DNA of 64,000 nt from Halomonas halodenitrificans DSM 735 (GTDB lineage Bacteria > Pseudomonadota > Gammaproteobacteria > Pseudomonadales > Halomonadaceae), in assembly GCF_000620045.1 (NCBI RefSeq), contig NZ_JHVH01000008.1:1-64000 (forward strand), given 5' to 3'. Positions 1 through 9,279 of this stretch are shown one piece after another (position 1 is the first letter of the stretch; each line of letters opens with the position of its first letter). A model generated the notes under the pieces. It saw only the letters and a list, made by a program, of their open reading frames with translations. It was not told the origin of the DNA and searched no databases. Both the position numbers and the translations under genes were made by a program.

Positions 1-531
1 GCCAAGACACGCTCACTGGCGACCCATCTGTATCTGTACCGCGCGCCCTATCAAGGGCGTAAAGACCGCAACAAGAACGGCAGTACGTCACGTGCTGGCC
101 GAAGCCGTAAGGCGGCCAAGGGGCAGCGAGAGCCCTGGGTGTTGGTCAGCAACCTGCCATCACGCCATTCCACCGCTGCCAAGGTCGTTGGGCTCTACAC
201 CAAGCGCATGGAAATCGAAGAGGGTTTTCGGGACATCAAGAGCGAACGCTTTGGATTTGCGTTCTACCTGCATGGCACCCGACACGCACGGCGCATCGAG
301 GTCCTGCTTCTCATCGCGATGCTGGCCAGTTTGCGCCTCTTGGCCCATGGACTTTCCCTCTATCATGCGGGAAAGGCGCCGGCTTATCAGAGCAACACGC
401 GTCGCTCACGGCGGGGCCTCTCACTGTGGCGACTTGGTTGTGAGGCTGTTCTGGCCCGCCATCCAGCGGGCCGAATGGACCGGCTCTTCCGGCTGATGCG
501 ACAAGAGGCGAAGCTAAGCGTTACCGTATGA
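1..531 (+). CDS. IS4-family transposase, C-terminal part (cut by window edge)
   Basis: The reading frame is open from base 1, so the gene begins outside the window; 176 codons are visible. The end of the DDE transposase domain carries the IS4-family Y-(2)-R-(3)-E-(6)-K signature at visible residues Y66, R69, E73 and K80 (motif EEGFRDIKSERFG follows the Y and R). The glutamate is the third catalytic residue of the DDE triad. The enzyme would cut and join insertion-sequence ends. No frameshift is seen in the visible part, so the copy could be active, but the left end and first two catalytic residues cannot be checked. The stop codon lies 16 bases before a GGGTCTGACCCC motif that recurs elsewhere in the window, so that motif may belong to the element's right end. 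Confidence 0.85.
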   Translation, partial: AKTRSLATHLYLYRAPYQGRKDRNKNGSTSRAGRSRKAAKGQREPWVLVSNLPSRHSTAAKVVGLYTKRMEIEEGFRDIKSERFGFAFYLHGTRHARRIEVLLLIAMLASLRLLAHGLSLYHAGKAPAYQSNTRRSRRGLSLWRLGCEAVLARHPAGRMDRLFRLMRQEAKLSVTV

Positions 532-547
532 TTCGTGGGGAGGCCTC

Positions 548-603
548 AGGGTCTGACCCCATTACCGGTTAGGGCGCCAGACGGGGTTGGGGGGTCTGAC
601 CCC
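548..603. repeat. Two direct copies of the GGGGTCTGACCCC element
   Basis: Copies lie at 548-560 (first base A instead of G) and 591-603, both in the same orientation. They sit between the convergent 3' ends of the transposase and pdxH. Each copy is a near-perfect palindrome (GGGGTC, one central base, GACCCC). The same 13-mer recurs at four other loci in the window, where it occurs as an inverted pair. Confidence 0.85.
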
Positions 604-640
604 ATCAGGAACCCCATGCCCTGGTTAGGGCGCCAGGCGG
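567..640 (-). repeat. Short duplication of the pdxH 3' end
   Basis: An 18-bp sequence at 567-584 repeats the pdxH end at 623-640 with one mismatch. Read on the minus strand both encode Arg-Leu-Ala-Pro-stop, and the mismatch is a silent third-position change (CGT versus CGC). One 13-mer element copy (591-603) lies between the two. Confidence 0.7.
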
Positions 641-1266
641 AAGTGGTGCCAGCCGTCGTCGCGGTGTTCGTAGCGGATACGGTCGTGGAGGCGGCTGGGC
701 TGGCCCTGCCAGAATTCGATCATCTCGGGGATTACGCGATAGCCGCCCCAGTGCACCGGCCGGGGAATCTCCTGCCCCTCGTAGGCCCGCTCGAAGCGGG
801 TCTGACGCTCCTCGATCCAGGTTCGATCGGGAATGACCACGCTCTGGGTCGCGATCCAGGCCCCGAGCTGGCTGGGGCGGGGACGGCTGGCAAAGTAGTC
901 GTTGGACTCCTGCTCGCTGACCTGCTCGACACGCCCCTCGATGCGTACCTGACGAGACAGCGATGGCCACCAGAAGGTCAGGGCGGCGTGGGGCACATTG
1001 GACAGTTCGCTGCCCTTGTGGCTGTGATAGTTGGTATAGAAGATCAGGCCCTGCTCATCAACACCCTTGAGCAGCACCACGCGAGCATGGGGACGCCCCT
1101 GGCTATCCACGGTCGCCAGCGTCATGGCGTTACCGTCAAGGCCCTCGCTTTCCAGTGCCAGGGTAAGCCATTCCTCGAACAGCGGCATGGGCTCGTCGGT
1201 AGCCTGGGGTTCGTCGAGTTGACCGCCCTCGTAGTCACGGCGGATATCGGCAATCTTGCGTGTCAT
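625..1266 (-). CDS. pdxH: Pyridoxamine 5'-phosphate oxidase
   Basis: This FMN enzyme oxidises pyridoxine or pyridoxamine 5'-phosphate to pyridoxal 5'-phosphate, the last step of vitamin B6 synthesis and salvage. The 213-residue length matches the family. Recognisable blocks are ARVVLLKG and FYTNYHSHKG (FMN phosphate binding), then SRQVRIEGRVEQ, FWQGQPSRLHDR and a C-terminal HHFRLAP, the usual PdxH ending. The ATG at 1266 has a GGGGAG ribosome-binding site nine bases upstream. It is a single leftward gene whose 3' end abuts the repeat region. Cytoplasmic. Confidence 0.95.
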   Translation of the reverse strand: MTRKIADIRRDYEGGQLDEPQATDEPMPLFEEWLTLALESEGLDGNAMTLATVDSQGRPHARVVLLKGVDEQGLIFYTNYHSHKGSELSNVPHAALTFWWPSLSRQVRIEGRVEQVSEQESNDYFASRPRPSQLGAWIATQSVVIPDRTWIEERQTRFERAYEGQEIPRPVHWGGYRVIPEMIEFWQGQPSRLHDRIRYEHRDDGWHHFRLAP

Positions 1267-1344
1267 CGTCCAATGCTCCCCTGAAAATTATTGTGCATGG
1301 TCGCCGCTCCGGCGGCGCAGCTCAACATCTGATTTTGATTGTGG

Positions 1345-1689
1345 TCACGTTATGGTGGATTGCACCATCGCCATATAGGCCCCGGTGCCGCCGATGATCG
1401 ACAGCAGGGCATTGCGCCGCCAGAGGTGCAGCACGGCGACGATCAGCGATGCCGCCATCATCGGCCAGCCATTGGCGCCGGTATTGAACTGGCCTTCCAG
1501 CAGCGGGCGGAAGTCGCGTAGCGCATAGATCACCAGGATCAACATCACCGTCGGGGGAAGGTAGCGCCCGAGATGCAGGATCAGGGGGTGGTCGGCGTGT
1601 CGCGCCAGGGCCACGAAGGGAATGATGCGAGTGGCGAAGGTCGCCGCGGCACAGACGGCGATGAATACCAGCAGTGACGACTGACTCAT
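1345..1689 (-). CDS. azlD: AzlD family branched-chain amino acid exporter small subunit
   Basis: A 114-residue hydrophobic protein with about four membrane segments, typical of AzlD/YgaH. It pairs with the AzlC-type protein encoded directly upstream; its ATG overlaps the azlC stop by four bases (ATGA), indicating translational coupling. In characterised systems (Bacillus AzlCD, E. coli YgaZH) the pair exports branched-chain amino acids. The substrate here is inferred from family only. Confidence 0.85.
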   Translation of the reverse strand: MSQSSLLVFIAVCAAATFATRIIPFVALARHADHPLILHLGRYLPPTVMLILVIYALRDFRPLLEGQFNTGANGWPMMAASLIVAVLHLWRRNALLSIIGGTGAYMAMVQSTIT

Positions 1690-2381
1690 GGGGTGGTCTC
1701 CCGGTCGCGGCCGAGGCGATAGTGAAACAGCAGTATCAGGCTGGCCGCCCCGATGGCGCCCAGCAGCAAATGGCGGTCGGGTAGCAGCAATACGCCGCCC
1801 AGGCCGGTGAACAGGGCAATGGCAAAGGGCAACCAGCGGCGCAGGCGGCGCGCCTGTTCGAGGGTCAAGACGATAAACAGTGCGGTGAGGGCGAATTCGA
1901 TTCCCTGACTGTTAAAGGCCAGTGTCGTGCCCGCCAGCACGCCGGCGATCGTCCCCAGTACCCACCAGATCTGATTCAGCAGGCTGACGCGAAAGGCCAG
2001 GCCATGGTCATTGCCATGCTCGGTGGGGAGGGTAGTGATCAATGAATAGGTCTCGTCGGTCAGGGCGAAGATCAGGTACGGCTTGCGCCAGCCGGCACCC
2101 TGGAAGCGCTTGAGCAGCGAGAGGCCGTAGAAGAGGTGGCGAGAGTTGAGCATCAGCGTCGCCACGGCCAGCTCCATCAGGCCGGCACCGGCGGCCAGCA
2201 GGGCCACGGCGAGAAACTGGCCCGCGCCGGCGTAGATGATCAATGACATCAGAAGCGCCGCCCACCAGGGCATTCCGACCTCCACGGCCAGGATACCGTA
2301 GGCGGCCCCCAGCGGTAGATAGCCGAACATCACCGGCAGGGTGAGTTTCCCGGCTTCCTTCCAGGCACTTGTCGGTGACAC
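1686..2381 (-). CDS. azlC: AzlC family branched-chain amino acid exporter large subunit
   Basis: Inner-membrane protein of the AzlC/YgaZ family, working with AzlD to export branched-chain amino acids. Family motifs include LPLGAAYGILA near the start, IYAGAGQFLAVALL, and LNSRHLFYGLSLL followed by ALTDETYSL. I chose the GTG at 2381 (231 residues) because a GAGGAG ribosome-binding site lies nine bases upstream; the ATG at 2447 would add 22 residues of non-membrane, proline- and serine-rich sequence with no good ribosome-binding site. Operon with azlD. Confidence 0.88.
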   Translation of the reverse strand: MSPTSAWKEAGKLTLPVMFGYLPLGAAYGILAVEVGMPWWAALLMSLIIYAGAGQFLAVALLAAGAGLMELAVATLMLNSRHLFYGLSLLKRFQGAGWRKPYLIFALTDETYSLITTLPTEHGNDHGLAFRVSLLNQIWWVLGTIAGVLAGTTLAFNSQGIEFALTALFIVLTLEQARRLRRWLPFAIALFTGLGGVLLLPDRHLLLGAIGAASLILLFHYRLGRDRETTP

Positions 2382-2515
2382 GGTGATAAACTCCTCTCGG
2401 CTGATGGGTCGGCTGCTGGGTGGGGGGCGATACCCAAGGCATCCCATGGTAAGACAGATCCACCGACATGGCAGCTTTTGGCAAGAAACGCGACTAATTT
2501 ATGCAAGGAGACAAG

Positions 2516-3190
2516 ATGACTCGACTGTTGGTATGGGATATACCCGTTCGTTTCTTCCACTGGTCACTGGTAGCCCTGATAGGACTTTCCTTCTACACCA
2601 TGAAGACAGAGGGGGCGCCCTTTGTCTTTCCCATCGAGATCCATGCTCGAGCGGGCTATCTGCTGAGTGGACTGTTGTTGTTTCGCTGGCTCTGGGGACT
2701 GTTGGGCAGCCACCATGCACGCTTTGCAAGCTTTCTGCGCTCCCCCGGCACCATGATTGCCTATGGCCGACGGCTGGCGGGCGCCAGGCCCCCCATCTTC
2801 GCCGGCCATAACCCGCTGGGCGGCGCCATGGTGGTGATCATGCTGCTGTCCCTGACCTTTCAGGCGGTGAGCGGGCTGTTTCTGACCGACGACATCTTCT
2901 TCACGGCCCCCCTGAATGGCCTGGCCAGCGGTGACACCGTCAAGACCCTGGCCACGCTGCACTCGCTGAACTCCAACCTGCTGGTGGCACTGATTGCCGG
3001 CCATCTGTTGGCCCTGGTGCTCCACCGGCTCAAGGGGGAGCGGCTGGTGGGGGCCATGGTCACCGGGCGAAAGACCCTCGAGGGACCGCCGGAAGATGAG
3101 CCGAGACAGCGTCGAGCAGCGAGCCTTTATCTGGCACTGGGGTTGGTCGTGCTCTGCGCCCTGCCGGTGATCTGGTTATGGAAGGCGTGA
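2516..3190 (+). CDS. Cytochrome b561 family membrane protein
   Basis: A di-heme b-type cytochrome subunit of about four membrane helices (224 residues), expected to pass electrons between quinol and a periplasmic c-type cytochrome. The N-terminus VWDIPVRFFHWSLV carries the typical first heme-ligand histidine; further histidines occur in IHARAGYLLSG, TLHSLNSNLLVALIAGH and VLHRLKGE. The ATG at 2516 is preceded by AAGGAG; an in-frame ATG at 2501 overlaps that site and is less likely. The next gene, convergent, encodes a cytochrome c', a common pairing that suggests an electron-transfer couple. Confidence 0.88.
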   Translation: MTRLLVWDIPVRFFHWSLVALIGLSFYTMKTEGAPFVFPIEIHARAGYLLSGLLLFRWLWGLLGSHHARFASFLRSPGTMIAYGRRLAGARPPIFAGHNPLGGAMVVIMLLSLTFQAVSGLFLTDDIFFTAPLNGLASGDTVKTLATLHSLNSNLLVALIAGHLLALVLHRLKGERLVGAMVTGRKTLEGPPEDEPRQRRAASLYLALGLVVLCALPVIWLWKA

Positions 3191-3229
3191 CGTAGCGCGA
3201 TCGGGTGGCCATGAAAATATAGCCATGAA

Positions 3230-3267
3230 AACCACAGGGGGCGGCCTTCAGGCCGCCCCCTGTGGTT
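3230..3267. terminator. Bidirectional intrinsic-type terminator hairpin
   Basis: A perfect inverted repeat of 17 bp with a TTCA loop (arms 3230-3246 and 3251-3267) lies exactly between the convergent cytochrome b561 and cytochrome c' genes. T-rich tracts after the arms are short, so it may act as a bidirectional terminator or 3' stabilising stem. Confidence 0.75.
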
Positions 3268-3291
3268 GCTGTCAACCGCGTCCAAAGCGCC

Positions 3292-3765
3292 TTATTCGGC
3301 CCGGAAGTCGTCGTGGCAGCCCTTGCAGCTCTTGCCGACGGCGCCGACCTGGCGGCGCAGGGCGCTGAACTCTTCACCATCGTCCACCATCTGAGCGAGG
3401 GTGGCGGCTTCCTGCTTGAAGGTCTCCTGACGCTCCTCGAAACCTTCCCAGTCGTCGCCGATATCGGCCAGGGCGTCGGTCTCGACACCGTGGTCGTCAC
3501 CCTGGAGAGTGCCTTCAGTGAAGCCCTCCCAGGGCAGGTGGGCGACCGCCGCCAGGTTATTCGCCCGAGTGGCGAACTCGTCCGCGTCATACTCGATATC
3601 CCCCTGGGCCATGGCGCCCATGGGTCCCATCTGCCAGCCCATCACGCTCAGGGCGGACTGACGATAGTGGATGGCATCTTCGGGTTCGGCGGCTTGGGCG
3701 GCGAGTGGCAGCGCCAGGGCGGCCGACAGGCCGAGGGCCAGCAGGGGGCGGAACGTCACGGTCAT
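3292..3765 (-). CDS. Periplasmic cytochrome c' type protein
   Basis: A 157-residue secreted monoheme cytochrome of the class II (c') four-helix type. It has a Sec signal peptide ending at AAQAAEPEDA and a single heme-attachment motif CKGCH close to the C-terminus, which is the cytochrome c' arrangement. The ATG at 3765 follows AAGGAG with six bases spacing; a GTG immediately upstream is in frame but less likely. Cytochromes c' bind NO and CO and can carry electrons; pairing with the convergent cytochrome b561 suggests electron exchange with it. The exact function is unknown. Confidence 0.88.
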   Translation of the reverse strand: MTVTFRPLLALGLSAALALPLAAQAAEPEDAIHYRQSALSVMGWQMGPMGAMAQGDIEYDADEFATRANNLAAVAHLPWEGFTEGTLQGDDHGVETDALADIGDDWEGFEERQETFKQEAATLAQMVDDGEEFSALRRQVGAVGKSCKGCHDDFRAE

Positions 3766-3854
3766 CACAAACTCCTTTTTCTTGCTTGATGTGTCTCAGG
3801 CTTGATGCATATCAGTTCTAGCCTGGCCTAGCCTAGCATGGAAAGAGAAGGCCG

Positions 3855-5433
<1,579 letters not shown>

Positions 5434-5475
5434 GGGGCGCTAGCCTACCCGGGGCGGTCGCGATCACGCAAAGGG

Positions 5476-6039
5476 TCACGCCATGGCGGCGAGGGGAGCC
5501 TCTTCCCGACGGGCCGCCGCGTCCCGCTGACGCCGGCGAAACAGCGGCTCGGGCTGGTCGACGGCCGGCTGATAGGCGCGGCTGAAGATATGCAGGTTGC
5601 GCAGGGCATCATCGAGCCACTGGTCCTCGCGCAGCGACAGGCCATCGAAGCCGCAGCGGGTCATGAAGAAGAGCTGGTCGACCAGCACATCGCCGATGGC
5701 ACGAATCTCACCGCGATAGCCGAAGCGTTCGCGCAGCAGGCGCGCCAGGCTGTAGCCCCGACCATCGGTGAACTTGGGGAAGTCGATGGCGATCAGCGGT
5801 GCCTCGGCGAGACGCGCGGCCAGGGCGGGGTCGAGTTCGGTATCGGCTGCCAGCCAGGGGGCGCAGCGATCCGAGGGCTCGGCCTCGAGCCACTGGTCGA
5901 GGGGCAGGATGACCGGGGTATCGCCCGGCGCCTGGGCCTCGCGAATGAGTCGCCAGTCATCGGCGGCCGGCCGGCCACGGAACAGATAGGGACGCGGCTG
6001 GGCCGGCGGAGTAGCGGCTCGGGGGGCTTGATCAGGCAT
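5476..6039 (-). CDS. DUF934 protein linked to sulfite/nitrite reductase
   Basis: A 187-residue cytoplasmic protein of the DUF934 family (motifs PLIAIDFPKFTDGRGYSLAR, RGEIRAIGDVLVDQLFFM, ALRNLHIFSRAYQ). These proteins are almost always encoded beside sulfite reductase or PAPS reductase genes in proteobacteria. Here the ATG at 6039 lies eight bases inside the 3' end of cysI, so the two are translationally coupled. It presumably assists assimilatory sulfite reduction, for example in electron delivery, but its activity is not established. Confidence 0.85.
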   Translation of the reverse strand: MPDQAPRAATPPAQPRPYLFRGRPAADDWRLIREAQAPGDTPVILPLDQWLEAEPSDRCAPWLAADTELDPALAARLAEAPLIAIDFPKFTDGRGYSLARLLRERFGYRGEIRAIGDVLVDQLFFMTRCGFDGLSLREDQWLDDALRNLHIFSRAYQPAVDQPEPLFRRRQRDAAARREEAPLAAMA

Positions 6040-7684
6040 AGACACGCTCCTTGAAGGGTTTGAGGCCGATGCGACGATAGGTATCGAGGAAGGTCTCCTC
6101 GGCGCTGCGTTCACCGACATAGACCTTGAGCAGGGTATCGATGACATCCGGGACCGCGTCGCGGCTGAAGGAGGGGCCGAGGATCTTGCCCAGCGATGCC
6201 GCGTTGCCCTGGGCGCCGCCCAGCGAGATCTGGTACCACTCCTCGCCCTTCTTGTCGACGCCCAGGATGCCGATATGACCAACGTGGTGGTGGCCACAGG
6301 CATTCATGCAGCCCGAGATATTGAGATCCAGCGGACCCAGATCGTAGAGGAAGTCCAGGTCTTCGAAGCGCTCCTGAATCGCCTGTGCCACCGGGATCGA
6401 CTTGGCGTTGGCCAGGGCGCAGTAATCCCCTCCGGGGCAGCAGATGAGGTCGGCCAGAGTGCCCACCGTGGGGTTGGCCATGCCGAGGTCCTCGAGCCGG
6501 TGCCAAAGCGATTCCAGGCGATCCATGGGCACATCGCTCAGCACCAGGTTCTGCTCGTGGGTGACCCGCAGCTCGCCGGCGGTGTACTCATCCGCGAGGT
6601 CGGCCACCTGATGCATCTGTTCGGCGGTGACGTCGCCGGGGGAGTGGCCGCGGCGCTTCAGGGACAGGGTCACCGCCTTGTAGCCGGGCACCTTGTGGCC
6701 GTGGACGTTGTTGGTCATGAAGCGACCGAAGGCCCGATTCTCGCGGCGCAGGGCCTCGACCTCGGCGATGGCATCTGCGGCCACGGGGCGGCGCTCGGGA
6801 TCCTCGAAGTGGGCCGCCACCCGTTCGAGGCTCTCGCGTGTCAGGGTCTGGGGGCCATCCTTGAGGTGCGCCCACTCCTCCTCGACCCGTCGGCCGAACT
6901 CCTCGACGCCCAATGCCTTGACCAGGATCTTGATACGCGCCTTGAACTTGTTGTCGCGCCGGCCGAACTGGTTGTAGACCCGCACCAGCGCCTCGAGATA
7001 GGTCAGCAGGTGCCGCCAGGGCAGGTCGTCCCGGATCACTTCGCCGACCATGGGCGTACGACCCAGGCCGCCGCCGGCCAGGACCCTGACCCGCACCTCG
7101 CCATGGGTGTCCTTCCAGAGCCGCAGGCCCACATCATGAACCTGGATGGCGGCGCGGTCTTCGGCAGCGCCGGTGACGGCGATCTTGAACTTGCGCGGCA
7201 GGTAGGCAAATTCCGGATGAAAGGTGGACCACTGTCGGATCAGCTCGCACCAGGGGCGCGGGTCGACGTCTTCGTCCTCGGCGACGCCGGCGAACTGGTC
7301 GGTGGTGGTATTGCGGATATCATTGCCGCTGGTCTGGATGGCATGCATCTGCACGCTGGCGAGCTCGGCCAGCATGTCCGGCACGCTCTCCAGCTTCGGC
7401 CAGTTGAGCTGCAGGTTGGTGCGGGTGGTGAAGTGGCCATAGCCGCGATCATAGTCACGGGCCAGATCGCCCAGCTTGCGCAGCTGGTAGGCGGCCAGCA
7501 TGCCGTAGGGAATGGCGATGCGCAGCATGGGGGCGTAGCGCTGGACATACAGGCCATTCTGCACACGTAGCGGCAGAAATTCCTCTTCGCTCAGGCGCCC
7601 GGCCAGGTAGCGGTCCATCTGGTCGCGGAACTGGGTCACGCGTTCGTTGACGAGGGTCTGATCGTGGGAATCGTAGCGGTACAT
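6032..7684 (-). CDS. cysI: Assimilatory sulfite (nitrite) reductase hemoprotein
   Basis: A 550-residue siroheme/[4Fe-4S] enzyme reducing sulfite to sulfide with six electrons. Two ferredoxin-like half-domains and two siroheme domains are recognisable: FTTRTNLQLNWPKLESVPD and TSGNDIRNTTTDQFAG near residues 85-130, and the cluster/siroheme cysteines in CCPGGDYCALANAKS and LNISGCMNACGHHHVGHIG near 415-475. The alpha flavoprotein (cysJ) is not adjacent, so the electron donor may be ferredoxin or the DUF934 partner, as in many gammaproteobacteria. The 5' region carries an AT-only palindrome over a candidate promoter. Confidence 0.93.
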   Translation of the reverse strand: MYRYDSHDQTLVNERVTQFRDQMDRYLAGRLSEEEFLPLRVQNGLYVQRYAPMLRIAIPYGMLAAYQLRKLGDLARDYDRGYGHFTTRTNLQLNWPKLESVPDMLAELASVQMHAIQTSGNDIRNTTTDQFAGVAEDEDVDPRPWCELIRQWSTFHPEFAYLPRKFKIAVTGAAEDRAAIQVHDVGLRLWKDTHGEVRVRVLAGGGLGRTPMVGEVIRDDLPWRHLLTYLEALVRVYNQFGRRDNKFKARIKILVKALGVEEFGRRVEEEWAHLKDGPQTLTRESLERVAAHFEDPERRPVAADAIAEVEALRRENRAFGRFMTNNVHGHKVPGYKAVTLSLKRRGHSPGDVTAEQMHQVADLADEYTAGELRVTHEQNLVLSDVPMDRLESLWHRLEDLGMANPTVGTLADLICCPGGDYCALANAKSIPVAQAIQERFEDLDFLYDLGPLDLNISGCMNACGHHHVGHIGILGVDKKGEEWYQISLGGAQGNAASLGKILGPSFSRDAVPDVIDTLLKVYVGERSAEETFLDTYRRIGLKPFKERVYA

Positions 7685-7755
7685 TCAGCCATCCTGCTGC
7701 AGTGAAAGTGGCAGAGCCTGGCCATGCAGCATACGGCGGCCTTTATATTATTTAA

Positions 7756-7784
7756 AAGAATAAAAAATTATAGTTTTTATTCTT
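7756..7784 (-). promoter_or_regulatory. AT-rich palindrome over candidate cysI promoter
   Basis: A perfect 11-bp inverted repeat (arms 7756-7766 and 7774-7784; 7-base loop) made almost only of A and T lies 72-100 bases upstream of cysI inside GC-rich DNA. On the minus strand a TATAAT hexamer (7767-7772) sits exactly at its centre. No convincing -35 is present, as expected for an activator-dependent promoter. CysB is the usual activator of such genes and prefers AT-rich sites, but the regulator is inferred. Confidence 0.5.
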
Positions 7785-7842
7785 AAAGTAATTAAGAATG
7801 CGTCTTTTTCGCGATTTTTTCGCAGGCCGACGTGTGAGGTTA

Positions 7843-7876
7843 GGGGTCAGACCCCAGGTGTTGGGGGTCTGACCCC
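7843..7876. repeat. 34-bp inverted pair of the GGGGTCAGACCCC element
   Basis: GGGGTCAGACCCC at 7843-7855 and its reverse complement at 7864-7876 form a 13-bp perfect stem with an 8-base loop. It lies 24 bases downstream of the MATE gene stop and upstream of the cysI promoter. An outer inverted repeat GTGTGAGG/CCTCACAC flanks the pair at roughly 7832-7839 and 7895-7902, the latter covering the MATE stop codon. Confidence 0.85.
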
Positions 7877-7899
7877 ATCGACTTTTCGCGGCGTCGTCC

Positions 7900-9228
7900 T
7901 CACACCGCGAGTCGCTGCCAGCGACGGCGACGCCAGATGACGGCGAACCATAGCGAGTTGAGGCAGCGGTAGGCGAGCTGTACCCACCAGATCCCCATCA
8001 GCCCCTGTTCGAACTCGACGCCTATCACCCAGGCCAGCGGCAGGAACACCAGCCACTGCAGCGACAGGGTCGTGGTCATCACCGTGCGATTGGCCCCGGC
8101 GCCGAGCAGGGCCTGGGCCAGCACCAGGGCCGCGGCGTCGAGCACGATCATCAGCGCCGTCAGTCGCAGCGGCAGGCGCGCCAGCTCGATCAGGGCCGAG
8201 TCATGCAAAAACAGGGAGAGCACGGCGTCGGGAAACAGCGCCATGGGCAGGGCGATCAGCGCCAGGCAGAGCCAGGCGAGGCGGACGACGTCCCAGCCCC
8301 AGCGATAGGCATCGGCATGGGCCTCGCGCCCCAGAGCCTGGCCTACCAGGCTCATGGCGGCGAGGCCCAGGCCCACGCCGGGCAGGATCAGCAGCAGCGA
8401 GAGGTTCACCAGTACATGGCCCACCGCGACGCTTGGGGTACCGACCCGGCCCAGGATCCAGAACAGGACCGCATAACCGGTGGCGAACCACAGCTGCTGG
8501 AAGGAATGGGGGCCGGCCAGGCGCAGGGTGGTCAGGAGCGTGGCGCGGCGCGGGAGCCCGGCGAGAAGGCCGGCGGGCCGGGCATCCCGCAGGCTGGCGG
8601 CGGCCCAGATGACGAGCCCCGCCAACAGCGACAGGGTGGTGCCGGCCCCGGCACCGGCGGCTCCCATGGCGGGCAGCCCCAGGTAGCCGAAGATCAGCCC
8701 TAGGCTCGCGAGCACGTTGATGACATGCATCACCAGGATGATGCGAAGATAGAGGCCGGTCTTCTGGATACCGTTCCAGTAGCCCCGGAAACAGAAGATC
8801 ATCGCCACGGGGGCAAGGGACAGTACCCGCCAGCGAAAATAGGCGACCGCCTCGGCGTTGACCGCGGGGTCCTGGTTGATCCATCCCATCAGTGTCGGCG
8901 CCTGCCACAGACACAGCAGGGTAATGGGCAGCGACAGCAACGCGGCGATGAACAGGCCGGCATTGAGCGCCACGGCGAGCTCCCCCCAGGCCCGCTCACC
9001 GTGGCGCCGGGCAGTCTGGGCCTGCACGCCGGAGGAGAGCCCGAACAACAGGGCGGTAACCATGAACATCAGATAGCCCCCGATGCCCACGCCGGCCAGG
9101 GGCGCCTCGCCCAGGGTGCCCACCATGGCGGCATCCACCAGGTTGATCAGGCTCTGGGTCAGCATTCCGGCGATGATCGGCAGGGCGAGGCGCAGGATGG
9201 TCCGGCGGCGTGTCGTAGGAGGCAGCAT
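7900..9228 (-). CDS. MATE family multidrug/toxin efflux transporter
   Basis: A 442-residue integral membrane protein with about 12 helices in two homologous halves, matching the NorM/DinF-type MATE family. Diagnostic features are LALPIIAGMLTQSLINLVDAAMVG near the N-terminus and the matching second-half start near residue 230 (AGPHSFQQLWFATGYAVLF). MATE pumps expel cationic compounds using Na+ or H+ gradients; Na+ coupling would fit a halophile but is not shown by sequence. It lies 51 bases downstream of metH in the same direction, but no functional link is apparent. Confidence 0.88.
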   Translation of the reverse strand: MLPPTTRRRTILRLALPIIAGMLTQSLINLVDAAMVGTLGEAPLAGVGIGGYLMFMVTALLFGLSSGVQAQTARRHGERAWGELAVALNAGLFIAALLSLPITLLCLWQAPTLMGWINQDPAVNAEAVAYFRWRVLSLAPVAMIFCFRGYWNGIQKTGLYLRIILVMHVINVLASLGLIFGYLGLPAMGAAGAGAGTTLSLLAGLVIWAAASLRDARPAGLLAGLPRRATLLTTLRLAGPHSFQQLWFATGYAVLFWILGRVGTPSVAVGHVLVNLSLLLILPGVGLGLAAMSLVGQALGREAHADAYRWGWDVVRLAWLCLALIALPMALFPDAVLSLFLHDSALIELARLPLRLTALMIVLDAAALVLAQALLGAGANRTVMTTTLSLQWLVFLPLAWVIGVEFEQGLMGIWWVQLAYRCLNSLWFAVIWRRRRWQRLAV

Positions 9229-9279
9229 GGCGTTCCGCGGCGAGGGCAGAGGCGGGCCGCGAGGGCGGCCCGCCGGGAG

